Positions 7,079-14,832 of a stretch of 64,000 bases of DNA are shown piece by piece. The DNA is taken from NCBI GenBank assembly GCA_036843405.1, contig DAITSJ010000015.1, positions 1 through 64,000 of the forward strand, written 5' to 3'. Position 1 is the first letter of the stretch; the number at the start of each line of letters is the position of its first letter. The position numbers were made by a program, and so were the translations under genes. The notes beneath the pieces are model-generated. The model had not been told where the DNA came from and searched no databases. It was given only the letters and a program-made list of their open reading frames with translations. This DNA is from DGNJ01 sp002388905. GTDB lineage: Bacteria; Pseudomonadota; Gammaproteobacteria; Pseudomonadales; Porticoccaceae.

Positions 7079-9442
7079 TCAGGTCACGACCCGAAGGGGC
7101 TCGTACTGGCGGATATCGGTCACGCGGTTCCCGTCCCCGGGCGCCAGGGTCGTGGAAAGATCCTGGAAGCTCATGGGCTTGTGGAAATAATAACCCTGGA
7201 AATAGTCGCACCCCATGGCCCTGAGGGCCTCGAACTGGTCCTCGTCCTCGACACCCTCGGCGATTACTTTCAGGGAAAGCACTTCGCACAGTTTGATAAT
7301 GGCCTGGACGATCCGGTTGTTATTCTTGTTCTCGAGCAGGGTCCGGATAAACTCCTTGTCCAGCTTGAGGTAGTGCACGGGCAGGTCCTTGAGCATGGCC
7401 AGGGACGAGTAGCCGGTACCGAAGTCGTCCAGGGCGATGCGGATGCCGGCATCGATCAGTTCCTTGAGCTGGTCCATGACTTCATCGTAATTGTGGATCA
7501 GGCTGTCTTCGGTAATTTCCATGACAATCCAGCGGGGGTCGATTCCGTTGGCCTCGAGGATGCCTAAAAAGCGGCTGGCGAACATGCCGTCGGTGAGTTG
7601 TTTGGGGCTGACATTAACGAAAAAGGCGGCGTCGTCCTTCCACAGACCCTGGTCGCGCAGGCTGTTGATGTTCCGGCACACGCGATCGAAACTCCAGTAG
7701 CCTACGGCTGTCATCATCGGCGAGTTGGACATTATTTCGATAAAATGCCCTGCCGGCACCACGTTGTTGTTACCCCTAATCCAGCGCAACAGGCCCTCGG
7801 AGAAGCAGGTCTTGCCCCGGGCGTCGACAATGGGCTGGAAGTGGATATCGAACTCCTCGTTCTCCAGCCCGTGGCGCAGGCCGCGAACCAGTTCCACGCG
7901 GTACTCGGCCTCGATGCTCAGGGAGTCGTCGTAAAAGCAAATGCCCTTGCGCCCGCCCTGCTTGACCCGGTACATGGCCAGGTCGGCGTTTTTGAGTAGT
8001 TCGTTGGCGGTGCCCCAGTTGCCATCGAAGAGCACGACGCCGCCGCTCAGGTCCAGGTCGTAATCGATGCCGCCGATCCGGCACAGGCCGACTCCGGCAC
8101 CGAGAAGCTTGTCGGTGACGGCTTTGACATTGTCCGTTGCTTCCTTGCGGGTGGGACCCAGCCGCTCCAGCAACACCACGAACTCGTCGCCGCCGAACCG
8201 GGCCACCATGTCTTCGTGGCGAAGGAGCGAGCGCACTTTCTTGGCAAATTCCTTGAGGACAATATCGCCGACATCGTGGCCCTGGGTATCGTTGATATCC
8301 TTGAAATGGTCCAGATCGAGAAACACCAGGGCGGCAAATTCACTGGTCTCCCGGCTGCGGACAATGGCGCGGTTGATTTCATTCATCATCTGCCGGCGGT
8401 TCGGCAGGCCGGTCAGGGCGTCGTAATTGGCCTGGTTCTTGATGATTTCCTCGGCCTTGACCTGGGAGGTCACATCCTCGACGAAAGAGGCAATGCCAAT
8501 GGCTTCGTCATCGCGGGTCAGGGCGGAATCGTGCCACTCGCAATGGACTGGCTCGCCGTCCTTGTTAGTGCACACGTGAATGGTTCGCAGGCCCTTGTGG
8601 CTGCGCCACAGGGTCCGCCACTTGCGCTTGACCTTTTCCACGTCATCGTCGGAAAAAATGAGGTTGAGGGGCTGCCCCAGGGCCTCCTCGGCCCTGTAGC
8701 CGAAAATACTCTCCGCGCTGGGGTTCCAGCTGCAGATCCGGAAACGGCGGTCCCACTCGATGGCCGCCAGCGGCGTATTGCGCCAGTGCTGGGTGAATAT
8801 GAAGTTTGCCTCCACCTCCCGCTTGGCCTGCTGCTCATGCTCAAAAGTCTGGCGCAGATTCTTGAAGATCAGTTGCCTCAGCTCGAAAGCACCGTAACCG
8901 ATGGCGGTGAAGAAAACGGCCCCGAACAGCACCAGTTGCCACAGGGCGATGTCCGCGTAAATGTGGGAAAGAATCAGGGACGGAACCACGGTCAGGCAGG
9001 CGGCGATAATGGCCGCCCGGGTCTGGAACAGGTAAACCACCGCGTACGTGGCGGCGGCGCCCACGGTGAGCGCCAGGATCAGGTGCTTGTCGGCAAAATG
9101 GTTGCTCAGGAAGATCCAGCTTGCCGAGGCCCAGATAACGCCGTCGCAGACCCCGGACACAAGCGACAGGCGGTCCACCTTGCCGGAGATATTCGCATCA
9201 ATACCCTCCCGGCCGGCTTCCCGGTTGAGCAGCAGGACGGCAGCACCCTGCACGGCGGCGATCAGGACAATGGCACCGCTCCACAGCCACAAAAAGGGGT
9301 TGCCGATATGGGCCATGGACAGGGCGACCAGCAAGCCCGCGAAGATAGCGGTGATTATCGTCCCCAGAGTCAGCAGGCGCAGGGCCAGGCCACCGATATC
9401 GTGACGGAATTTTTCCTCCAGCTGCAGGGTCAGTGCGTCCAC
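7079..9442 (-). CDS. Membrane PAS-GGDEF-EAL c-di-GMP enzyme
   Basis: A 787-residue protein that could make or break cyclic di-GMP. The first ~190 residues hold several hydrophobic helices. A PAS domain follows (around 220-330), then a GGDEF domain with intact GGDEF preceded by the I-site motif RHED, then a full EAL domain. The EAL signature reads EGL (SEGLLRW) but keeps the metal-binding Glu. Other phosphodiesterase residues are present: EITEDS, DDFGTGYSS, KLDKEF and IAEGVED. Both activities are therefore possible on sequence grounds. A CRP-type site lies 118 bp upstream of the start. No operon partner. Confidence 0.93.
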   Translation of the reverse strand: MDALTLQLEEKFRHDIGGLALRLLTLGTIITAIFAGLLVALSMAHIGNPFLWLWSGAIVLIAAVQGAAVLLLNREAGREGIDANISGKVDRLSLVSGVCDGVIWASASWIFLSNHFADKHLILALTVGAAATYAVVYLFQTRAAIIAACLTVVPSLILSHIYADIALWQLVLFGAVFFTAIGYGAFELRQLIFKNLRQTFEHEQQAKREVEANFIFTQHWRNTPLAAIEWDRRFRICSWNPSAESIFGYRAEEALGQPLNLIFSDDDVEKVKRKWRTLWRSHKGLRTIHVCTNKDGEPVHCEWHDSALTRDDEAIGIASFVEDVTSQVKAEEIIKNQANYDALTGLPNRRQMMNEINRAIVRSRETSEFAALVFLDLDHFKDINDTQGHDVGDIVLKEFAKKVRSLLRHEDMVARFGGDEFVVLLERLGPTRKEATDNVKAVTDKLLGAGVGLCRIGGIDYDLDLSGGVVLFDGNWGTANELLKNADLAMYRVKQGGRKGICFYDDSLSIEAEYRVELVRGLRHGLENEEFDIHFQPIVDARGKTCFSEGLLRWIRGNNNVVPAGHFIEIMSNSPMMTAVGYWSFDRVCRNINSLRDQGLWKDDAAFFVNVSPKQLTDGMFASRFLGILEANGIDPRWIVMEITEDSLIHNYDEVMDQLKELIDAGIRIALDDFGTGYSSLAMLKDLPVHYLKLDKEFIRTLLENKNNNRIVQAIIKLCEVLSLKVIAEGVEDEDQFEALRAMGCDYFQGYYFHKPMSFQDLSTTLAPGDGNRVTDIRQYEPLRVVT

Positions 9443-9559
9443 GTCATTGGCCTCTTGGCTTTCTTTAGCGGCAATGGTGGCTCAACGAAAAGCCCGGGTG
9501 GCGGAGCGCGGTCGATTTCGCTGATAAACGGTTGCCGTGGCGGCAGCCTCCTAAAAAAC

Positions 9560-9575
9560 TGTGAACCACTTCACA
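9560..9575. promoter_or_regulatory. CRP/Vfr-type binding site
   Basis: TGTGAACCACTTCACA is a perfect TGTGA-N6-TCACA core, the consensus of E. coli CRP and Pseudomonas Vfr. It sits in the 207-bp gap upstream of the PAS-GGDEF-EAL gene, with the thiI 3' end on the other side, so the c-di-GMP enzyme is the likely target. A further half site (TTGTGAACC) lies about 40 bp away, near 9600. Confidence 0.6.
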
Positions 9576-9649
9576 TTAAGATGGGGATCTTGGGCGCTTT
9601 TGTGAACCATTGCGCCGGATGGCTGGCGACCGATACGCGAATTGCCGTA

Positions 9650-11104
9650 TCAGCCCGGCCGATAAACGCCGACATTTTCATAGCCTTCCTCGCGCAACAT
9701 CTCGGCGTGCAGTCGACTCATGACACCCCGATCACAATACAGGAGGTAAGTGGTCGCCGGCTCCAGATTGGGAAATTCCCGGGCCAGGGTAAAGAAGGGG
9801 ATTTCCTTCACGGGGACGTTGCCGGCCTTGAGCGACCGACCGGCAATTTCGTCGGGGTGGCGGATATCGAGGATCACCGAGCCCGGCTGGGGCGTGCTGA
9901 AGATCTCCACGCCGGTGGCGGCCCCGGCGTCCATCTGGAGATCGTCAATGGCCTCGTATCGAGCTTCGGCCACGGCCCTGTCCAGCACGCCGAAATCGAA
10001 ACCCGCTTCCTCGCTGATCACCCGCTCGGGCTTGGCCCTGGTAGTGGGCCTGACAGAGATAACACCACAGTATTCGGGCATGTTGGCGGCGTACTCCTCG
10101 GTACCGATGGTGCGGGCGATTTTGATAATTTCCTCCTTGTCCATCACCGAGAGGGGGCGGAAAATCAGCTTTTCCGACACCTGGTCGATCACCGCCAGGT
10201 TGTGCAGGGTCTGGCTCGAGACCTGGGAGACGCTCTCGCCGGTGACCAGGGTCTCGACCTCCATCTGCCCGGCAATGCGTGTCGCGGCTCGCAGCATCAT
10301 CCGCTTGAGCACGACCCCCATGTAGGCGTTACCGACGCGGGTGAGGATTTCCGTTACCACCCCCTCGAAGGGCACGGTAACGAACTTGACCCGATGGGAG
10401 GCACCGAAGCGCCGCCACAGATAGGATGACACCTCCTTGACTCCCAGTTCATGGGCACGACCACCGAGATTGAAAAAACAAAAATGGGTGCGCAGCCCCC
10501 GCCGCATGGTCAGATAACTGGCTACCGTGGAGTCGAAACCGCCGGAAACAAGGGAGAGGACATTATCCCGGCTGCCGATGGGAAAACCGCCCAGACCGCG
10601 GCGGGTTTCGTGCACGAGAAAGAATTTATCGCCGCGAACCTCCAGAGGCACGGTGACGTCGGGGTTCACCAGCTTGACCCCGGCCGCGTCGGTGTATTTC
10701 AGGAGCCCGCCGCCCACATAGCGCTCCACGTCCACGGAACGGAAGTCGTGACGCCCGCTGCGCTTGACGCGCACACAGAAGGTCTTCCCGGCCAGGGCCT
10801 GGGCCCAGGCGCCGCGCGCCTTGTCGAGGATATCGTCCAGATCGCCAAGCGGATGGCTGTCCACCCGGGAGAACTGGTTGATACCCGGCGTCGACGCCAG
10901 CACCGTTTCCACCGGTTCCCGGAGACTGCCGGCATCCCCGGGGATCACCACGTCGAGCTTTTCCCAGTCCCGCTGCACATCGATACGGCGGTCCAGCGCC
11001 TTCAGCAGGCGCCGCAGATTGTCCCGCAGCTGCTTGGTAAGCCGCTTGCGCACGGGGGAACTCTTGATGGTGATTTCGGGGGAAATCTTGACTATGTAGT
11101 GCAT
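9650..11104 (-). CDS. thiI: tRNA 4-thiouridine synthase ThiI with rhodanese domain
   Basis: A 484-residue enzyme that installs 4-thiouridine at position 8 of tRNAs and, in many bacteria, relays sulfur to thiamine thiazole synthesis. The N-terminal ferredoxin-like/THUMP region is followed by the PP-loop SGGFDSTVA, which adenylates the uridine. The C terminus carries a rhodanese domain with the persulfide-forming Cys457 in LLYCDRGVMS, so this is the long, enterobacterial-type form. It is transcribed divergently from glnA. Confidence 0.97.
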   Translation of the reverse strand: MHYIVKISPEITIKSSPVRKRLTKQLRDNLRRLLKALDRRIDVQRDWEKLDVVIPGDAGSLREPVETVLASTPGINQFSRVDSHPLGDLDDILDKARGAWAQALAGKTFCVRVKRSGRHDFRSVDVERYVGGGLLKYTDAAGVKLVNPDVTVPLEVRGDKFFLVHETRRGLGGFPIGSRDNVLSLVSGGFDSTVASYLTMRRGLRTHFCFFNLGGRAHELGVKEVSSYLWRRFGASHRVKFVTVPFEGVVTEILTRVGNAYMGVVLKRMMLRAATRIAGQMEVETLVTGESVSQVSSQTLHNLAVIDQVSEKLIFRPLSVMDKEEIIKIARTIGTEEYAANMPEYCGVISVRPTTRAKPERVISEEAGFDFGVLDRAVAEARYEAIDDLQMDAGAATGVEIFSTPQPGSVILDIRHPDEIAGRSLKAGNVPVKEIPFFTLAREFPNLEPATTYLLYCDRGVMSRLHAEMLREEGYENVGVYRPG

Positions 11105-11140
11105 GACGGGAAAGAAGGCACTCGGTTTCCGGGGCCGCGC

Positions 11141-11169
11141 ATTATAGCCCTGCCGACCGGGCGATTAAA
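11141..11169 (-). promoter_or_regulatory. Possible sigma-70 promoter of thiI
   Basis: On the minus strand TTTAAT, 17 bases, TATAAT, ending about 37 bp upstream of the thiI start. The -10 is perfect but the -35 matches only three of six positions. Confidence 0.4.
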
Positions 11170-11269
11170 TGCGGCGCGCTATACGTTCCCTCCCGGTTCA
11201 GGCAAAATGGTTCCGGCTCTGGGTCAAAACACCAGAACCGCACCAAATGTGCGCACTCTCGAAATTATT

Positions 11270-11286
11270 TGCACTAAAATGATGCA
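11270..11286. promoter_or_regulatory. NtrC operator upstream of glnA
   Basis: TGCACTAAAATGATGCA closely matches the NtrC consensus TGCACCA-N3-TGGTGCA. It lies about 64 bp upstream of the -24 element of the glnA sigma-54 promoter, a usual enhancer distance. A second, shorter palindrome CGCACCAAATGTGCG lies upstream near 11240, but its half-sites are two bases too close for the consensus. Confidence 0.8.
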
Positions 11287-11349
11287 AAAGCCCCTCTTGA
11301 TGCCGGCGGCCAGCCGCTTCGGGGCTGCTTGAAGCCGCGCCCAATAATG

Positions 11350-11365
11350 TGGCACACATATTGCT
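11350..11365 (+). promoter_or_regulatory. Sigma-54 promoter of glnA
   Basis: TGGCACACATATTGCT is an exact match to the sigma-54 consensus TGGCAC-N5-TTGCW. Transcription would begin near 11376, giving a leader of roughly 87 nucleotides before the glnA ATG. Together with the NtrC operator this makes glnA nitrogen-regulated. Confidence 0.9.
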
Positions 11366-11462
11366 ATTTTTTAACCGAGCGCCACAAAACCGCTTTACAC
11401 GGCCCTGCTACCTCAAGCAGCCGAAAGAATACACAAACCGGAACCCGATCCTGGAGGAAACA

Positions 11463-12869
11463 ATGTCCGAGAAGACTTTGAACCTGATTAAAGAAAGCGA
11501 AGCCCGCTGGGTGGACCTGCGCTTCACCGATACCAAGGGCAAGGAGCAGCACGTTTCCATCCCCGCCAAGGCCGTGGATGAAGAATACTTCGAGAACGGC
11601 CAGATGTTCGACGGTTCGTCCATCGCCGGCTGGAAAGGCATCAACGAGTCCGACATGATACTGATGCCCGACGATGACAGCGCCACGCTGGACCCGTTCA
11701 CCGACGAACCCACCGTCATCCTGCGCTGCAACATTGTCGAACCCTCCACCATGCAGGGTTACGAGCGCGACCCCCGCTCCATCGCCCAGCGCGCCGAGGA
11801 ATACCTGAACTCCTCCGGTCTCGGCGACACCTGCTTCTTCGGCCCCGAGCCCGAGTTCTTCGTCTTCGACGAAATCCACTTTGGCGCCGACATGTCCGGC
11901 AGCTTCGTAAAAATCACCTCGGAGGAAGCCTCCTGGTCCTCCGGCGAAAAATTTGTCGAGGGCAATCTGGGCCACCGGCCCCGGGTCAAGGGTGGCTACT
12001 TCCCGGTCCCGCCGGTCGACTCCCTGCACGACCTGCGCGCCGCTATGTGCGCCGCCATGGAGCAGATGGGCCTGGACGTGGAAGTTCATCACCATGAGGT
12101 GGGCGGTGCCGGCCAGAACGAGATCGGCGTCAAGTTCAACACCCTGGTTAAAAAGGCGGACGAAGTCCAGATTCTCAAATACTGCGTCCACAACGTCGCC
12201 CACGCCTACGGCAAGACCGCGACCTTTATGCCCAAGCCCATTGTCGGCGACAACGGTTCGGGCATGCACTGTCACCAGTCCTTCTGGAAGGATGGCGTGA
12301 ACCAGTTTGCCGGCGACGGTTACTCGGGCCTCTCCGAGACCGCTCTTTACTATATCGGTGGCATCATCAAGCACGCCAAGGCCCTCAATGCCTTCACCAA
12401 CCCGGGTACCAACTCCTACAAGCGATTGATTCCCGGCTTCGAAGCACCGGTAATGCTGGCCTATTCCGCCCGCAACCGTTCCGCGTCCATCCGGATTCCC
12501 TTCGTCACCTCCCCCAAGGCCAAGCGTGTCGAGGTGCGTTTTCCGGACCCCATCGCCAACCCTTACCTGGCCTTCGCCGCCATGCTCATGGCCGGTATCG
12601 ACGGTGTCCAGAACAAGATTCACCCCGGCGATGCAATGGACAAGGACCTCTATGACCTGCCCGCCGAGGAAGCGGCCGCCATTCCCCAGGTTGCCGGCAG
12701 CCTGCGCGAAGCCCTGAGCAATCTCGATCAGGACCGCGCTTTCCTGACCCAGGGGGGCGTCTTTACCGATGACACGATCGATGCCTACATCGACCTGAAA
12801 ATGGAGGAGGTCTACCGCGTGGAGCACACCACCCACCCGGTGGAGTTCGACCTCTACTACAGCGTTTAA
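11463..12869 (+). CDS. glnA: Glutamine synthetase type I
   Basis: A 468-residue dodecameric GSI enzyme that makes glutamine from glutamate, ammonia and ATP. Family motifs DGSSIAGW, GSGMHCHQSFW, NRSASIRIP and the C-terminal KDLYDLPAEE are present. Tyr397 in the last motif is the residue adenylylated by GlnE, so activity should be controlled post-translationally (beta-type GSI). The frame is open further upstream, but the ATG at 463 of this block follows GGAGG and gives the family N terminus MSEKTLNLIKE. Expression is predicted from an exact sigma-54 promoter with an NtrC enhancer, and the gene ends at a strong terminator. Confidence 0.99.
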   Translation: MSEKTLNLIKESEARWVDLRFTDTKGKEQHVSIPAKAVDEEYFENGQMFDGSSIAGWKGINESDMILMPDDDSATLDPFTDEPTVILRCNIVEPSTMQGYERDPRSIAQRAEEYLNSSGLGDTCFFGPEPEFFVFDEIHFGADMSGSFVKITSEEASWSSGEKFVEGNLGHRPRVKGGYFPVPPVDSLHDLRAAMCAAMEQMGLDVEVHHHEVGGAGQNEIGVKFNTLVKKADEVQILKYCVHNVAHAYGKTATFMPKPIVGDNGSGMHCHQSFWKDGVNQFAGDGYSGLSETALYYIGGIIKHAKALNAFTNPGTNSYKRLIPGFEAPVMLAYSARNRSASIRIPFVTSPKAKRVEVRFPDPIANPYLAFAAMLMAGIDGVQNKIHPGDAMDKDLYDLPAEEAAAIPQVAGSLREALSNLDQDRAFLTQGGVFTDDTIDAYIDLKMEEVYRVEHTTHPVEFDLYYSV

Positions 12870-12911
12870 GCGACGCCTCCGCCGGCCGGTGATGGCCGGC
12901 CTTTACCGACG

Positions 12912-12949
12912 AAAGCCCGCTATCAGATGATGGCGGGCTTTTTCTTTTT
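12912..12949 (+). terminator. Intrinsic terminator of glnA
   Basis: AAAGCCCGC, a 12-base loop, GCGGGCTTT and then a T-rich tract (TTTTTCTTTTT). A nine-base-pair stem with a long T run 40 bp after the glnA stop is a strong rho-independent terminator. It separates glnA from the DUF4124 gene and glnLG. Confidence 0.9.
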
Positions 12950-13004
12950 GCCAAAGGGTATTATCTTTAACCATGACAGAGGAAATCCGCCGGGAGGCCT
13001 CATT

Positions 13005-13559
13005 GTGCAAACCATCATCGCTTTGATCGCGGTCCTGCTGATAGGCAGCGCCCAGGCGTCGGGACAGGTCTATAAGGTGGTCGATGAAGAAGGCCGGGTC
13101 ACTTATACCGACTCGCCCCCCGCCGACGAGGAAGCCGGAGAATCCGTGCAGGTCCCCGAAGTGAACACCCAGCCCGCGGTCAAACCCCGCCCCGACCAGG
13201 ACAGCCAGGCCACGGCGAACAAAGGAGCCGGCGGCTACCGGGATGTGTATATCACCCAGCCGGCCCATGAAAGCACGGTTCCTCCCGGGCAGTTGGATGT
13301 GGTGGTCCAGGTCGTTACCGATCCGGCGCTGAAGCCCAATCACCGGGTGCAGGTGTTCTACGACGGCGAACCCTATGCCCCACCGGCTGCCACCACCAGC
13401 GTCGTCCTGAGCGAGCTGTACCGGGGCACGCACCAGATTCGCGCACAGATTATCGATGCCGATAACAGGGTCGTGGCCAGCACCGAGCCGGTGACTATTT
13501 ATGTGAAACGCCACTCCATCCAGCATCCCAACCCCGCTCCCTACCCGGGCGCCAACTGA
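13005..13559 (+). CDS. Secreted DUF4124 domain protein
   Basis: A 184-residue protein with an N-terminal signal peptide (hydrophobic stretch after MQTII, cleavage near AQASG). A DUF4124 segment follows: QVYKVVDEEGRVTYTDSPP. The C-terminal half resembles an Ig-like or beta-sandwich module. Its function is unknown; the family is found in gammaproteobacterial envelopes. The GTG at 13005 was chosen because it follows GGGAGG and starts the signal peptide, although the frame is open upstream through the glnA terminator. DUF4124 genes between glnA and glnL recur in related genomes, but no role in nitrogen control is shown by the sequence. Confidence 0.82.
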   Translation: MQTIIALIAVLLIGSAQASGQVYKVVDEEGRVTYTDSPPADEEAGESVQVPEVNTQPAVKPRPDQDSQATANKGAGGYRDVYITQPAHESTVPPGQLDVVVQVVTDPALKPNHRVQVFYDGEPYAPPAATTSVVLSELYRGTHQIRAQIIDADNRVVASTEPVTIYVKRHSIQHPNPAPYPGAN

Positions 13560-13571
13560 CGGGAAACTGGC

Positions 13572-13588
13572 TGCACCATAATAGTGCA
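13572..13588. promoter_or_regulatory. NtrC operator upstream of glnLG
   Basis: TGCACCATAATAGTGCA matches the NtrC consensus TGCACCA-N3-TGGTGCA at all but one position. It is 61 bp upstream of the -24 element of the predicted glnL sigma-54 promoter. It supports autoregulation of the NtrB-NtrC system by NtrC. Confidence 0.85.
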
Positions 13589-13648
13589 CAGAAACACCGT
13601 TTTCACTACACTTCCCTTCTAAACCCTGTCTTTCAGGGAGCCCCCGCT

Positions 13649-13664
13649 TGGCCCGGTATTTGCA
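13649..13664 (+). promoter_or_regulatory. Sigma-54 promoter of glnLG
   Basis: TGGCCCGGTATTTGCA matches TGGCAC-N5-TTGCA with one mismatch, about 90 bp before the glnL ATG. With the NtrC operator upstream it gives glnLG a promoter separate from glnA. Confidence 0.75.
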
Positions 13665-13752
13665 CTGATATTTACGTTCGTCTTTGCAACCGGGTTAGCC
13701 AGCCTCCCGACGTGCACCAAATTGTTACGGCCTTCTTATCACGGAACTACGG

Positions 13753-14832
13753 ATGGATACCAACAGCCTCGATCACCTTCTCCTCGAGAATCTCAGTACC
13801 GCAGTGCTGTTACTCGATGGCGAACTGACGGTGCAGTATGTCAACCCGTCCGCTGAAACCCTGCTTGCCGCCAGCGCTACCCGGGTACTGGGCAGCCGGG
13901 CCTCGACCTTTTTTGCCGGTTCCGAAAACCGTCTCGACGCCCTCCAGAACGCACTGGACACCGGTGATCCCTTTACCGAACGGCGGGCCTTTCTCAACCT
14001 GAAAGATCAGGGACAGACCGCCGTTGACTACACGGTAACACCGCTTGTCAGTGGCGCTTCCCGTTTCCTGCTAGTGGAAATGCAGGCCATGGACAGGATT
14101 CTCCGCATCGATCGCGAGGAGGCCCTGATAACCGCCCATGACACTTCGCGCAACCTGGTCAAGGGGCTGGCCCATGAAATCAAGAACCCGCTCGGCGGCA
14201 TTCGCGGCGCCGCCCAGCTCCTGTCCGCCGAACTGAAAGACGCTGAACTGCGCGAGTACACGGATATTATCGCCAACGAGGTGGAGCGGCTGTGCCGGCT
14301 GGTGGACCGCCTGCTGGGGCCCAATAAGCCGGCGCCCTTCAGCGCCGTCAATATCCACGAGGTCACCGAGCATGTGGCATCCCTGGTGGAGGCCGAGACC
14401 CGGGGAGAACTGGTCATCCTTCGGGATTACGACCCCAGCATTCCCGAAGTCCAGGGAAACCGGGAGCAGCTGATCCAGGCAATCCTCAATATTGTCCGCA
14501 ACGCCATGCAATCCCTGAAAAGCGCCGATATGCTCGGCAAGGGTGGCACTATTCGCCTGCGCACCCGGATCCAGCGCCACTTCACTATCGGCAAAGTCAA
14601 CCACCGGGTGGTATGCCGCCTGGATATCATCGACAACGGCCCCGGGATTCCGGCGGAAATCAGCGAACGGATTTTCTTTCCCATGATCAGCGGTCGCCCG
14701 GAAGGCAGCGGTCTGGGCCTGCCCATCGCCCAGTCGACCATTAATACCCACAACGGCCTGGTGGAGTGCGACAGTCGCCCCGGCCATACCCGATTTACTA
14801 TTTTTCTACCCATAGAATGTGACGATGACTGA
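13753..14832 (+). CDS. glnL: Nitrogen regulation sensor kinase NtrB
   Basis: A 359-residue cytoplasmic histidine kinase that, together with PII, phosphorylates and dephosphorylates NtrC in response to nitrogen supply. A PAS-like sensor region (residues 10-110) precedes the H-box LAHEIKNPLGG with phospho-acceptor His141. The N box, the G1 box DNGPGIP and GSGLGLPIAQ of the ATPase domain follow. There is no membrane segment, as expected for NtrB. Its 3' end overlaps the start of glnG, indicating translational coupling. Confidence 0.96.
   Translation: MDTNSLDHLLLENLSTAVLLLDGELTVQYVNPSAETLLAASATRVLGSRASTFFAGSENRLDALQNALDTGDPFTERRAFLNLKDQGQTAVDYTVTPLVSGASRFLLVEMQAMDRILRIDREEALITAHDTSRNLVKGLAHEIKNPLGGIRGAAQLLSAELKDAELREYTDIIANEVERLCRLVDRLLGPNKPAPFSAVNIHEVTEHVASLVEAETRGELVILRDYDPSIPEVQGNREQLIQAILNIVRNAMQSLKSADMLGKGGTIRLRTRIQRHFTIGKVNHRVVCRLDIIDNGPGIPAEISERIFFPMISGRPEGSGLGLPIAQSTINTHNGLVECDSRPGHTRFTIFLPIECDDD

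Noticed and set aside
8216..10429. 737-codon open frame opposite the GGDEF/EAL gene and thiI
   Set aside because: It spans two recognised genes in antisense and has no protein-like pattern.
11239..11253. Second NtrC site in front of glnA (CGCACCAAATGTGCG)
   Set aside because: A good palindrome, but the half-sites are two bases too close for the NtrC consensus; kept only as a possible weak site.
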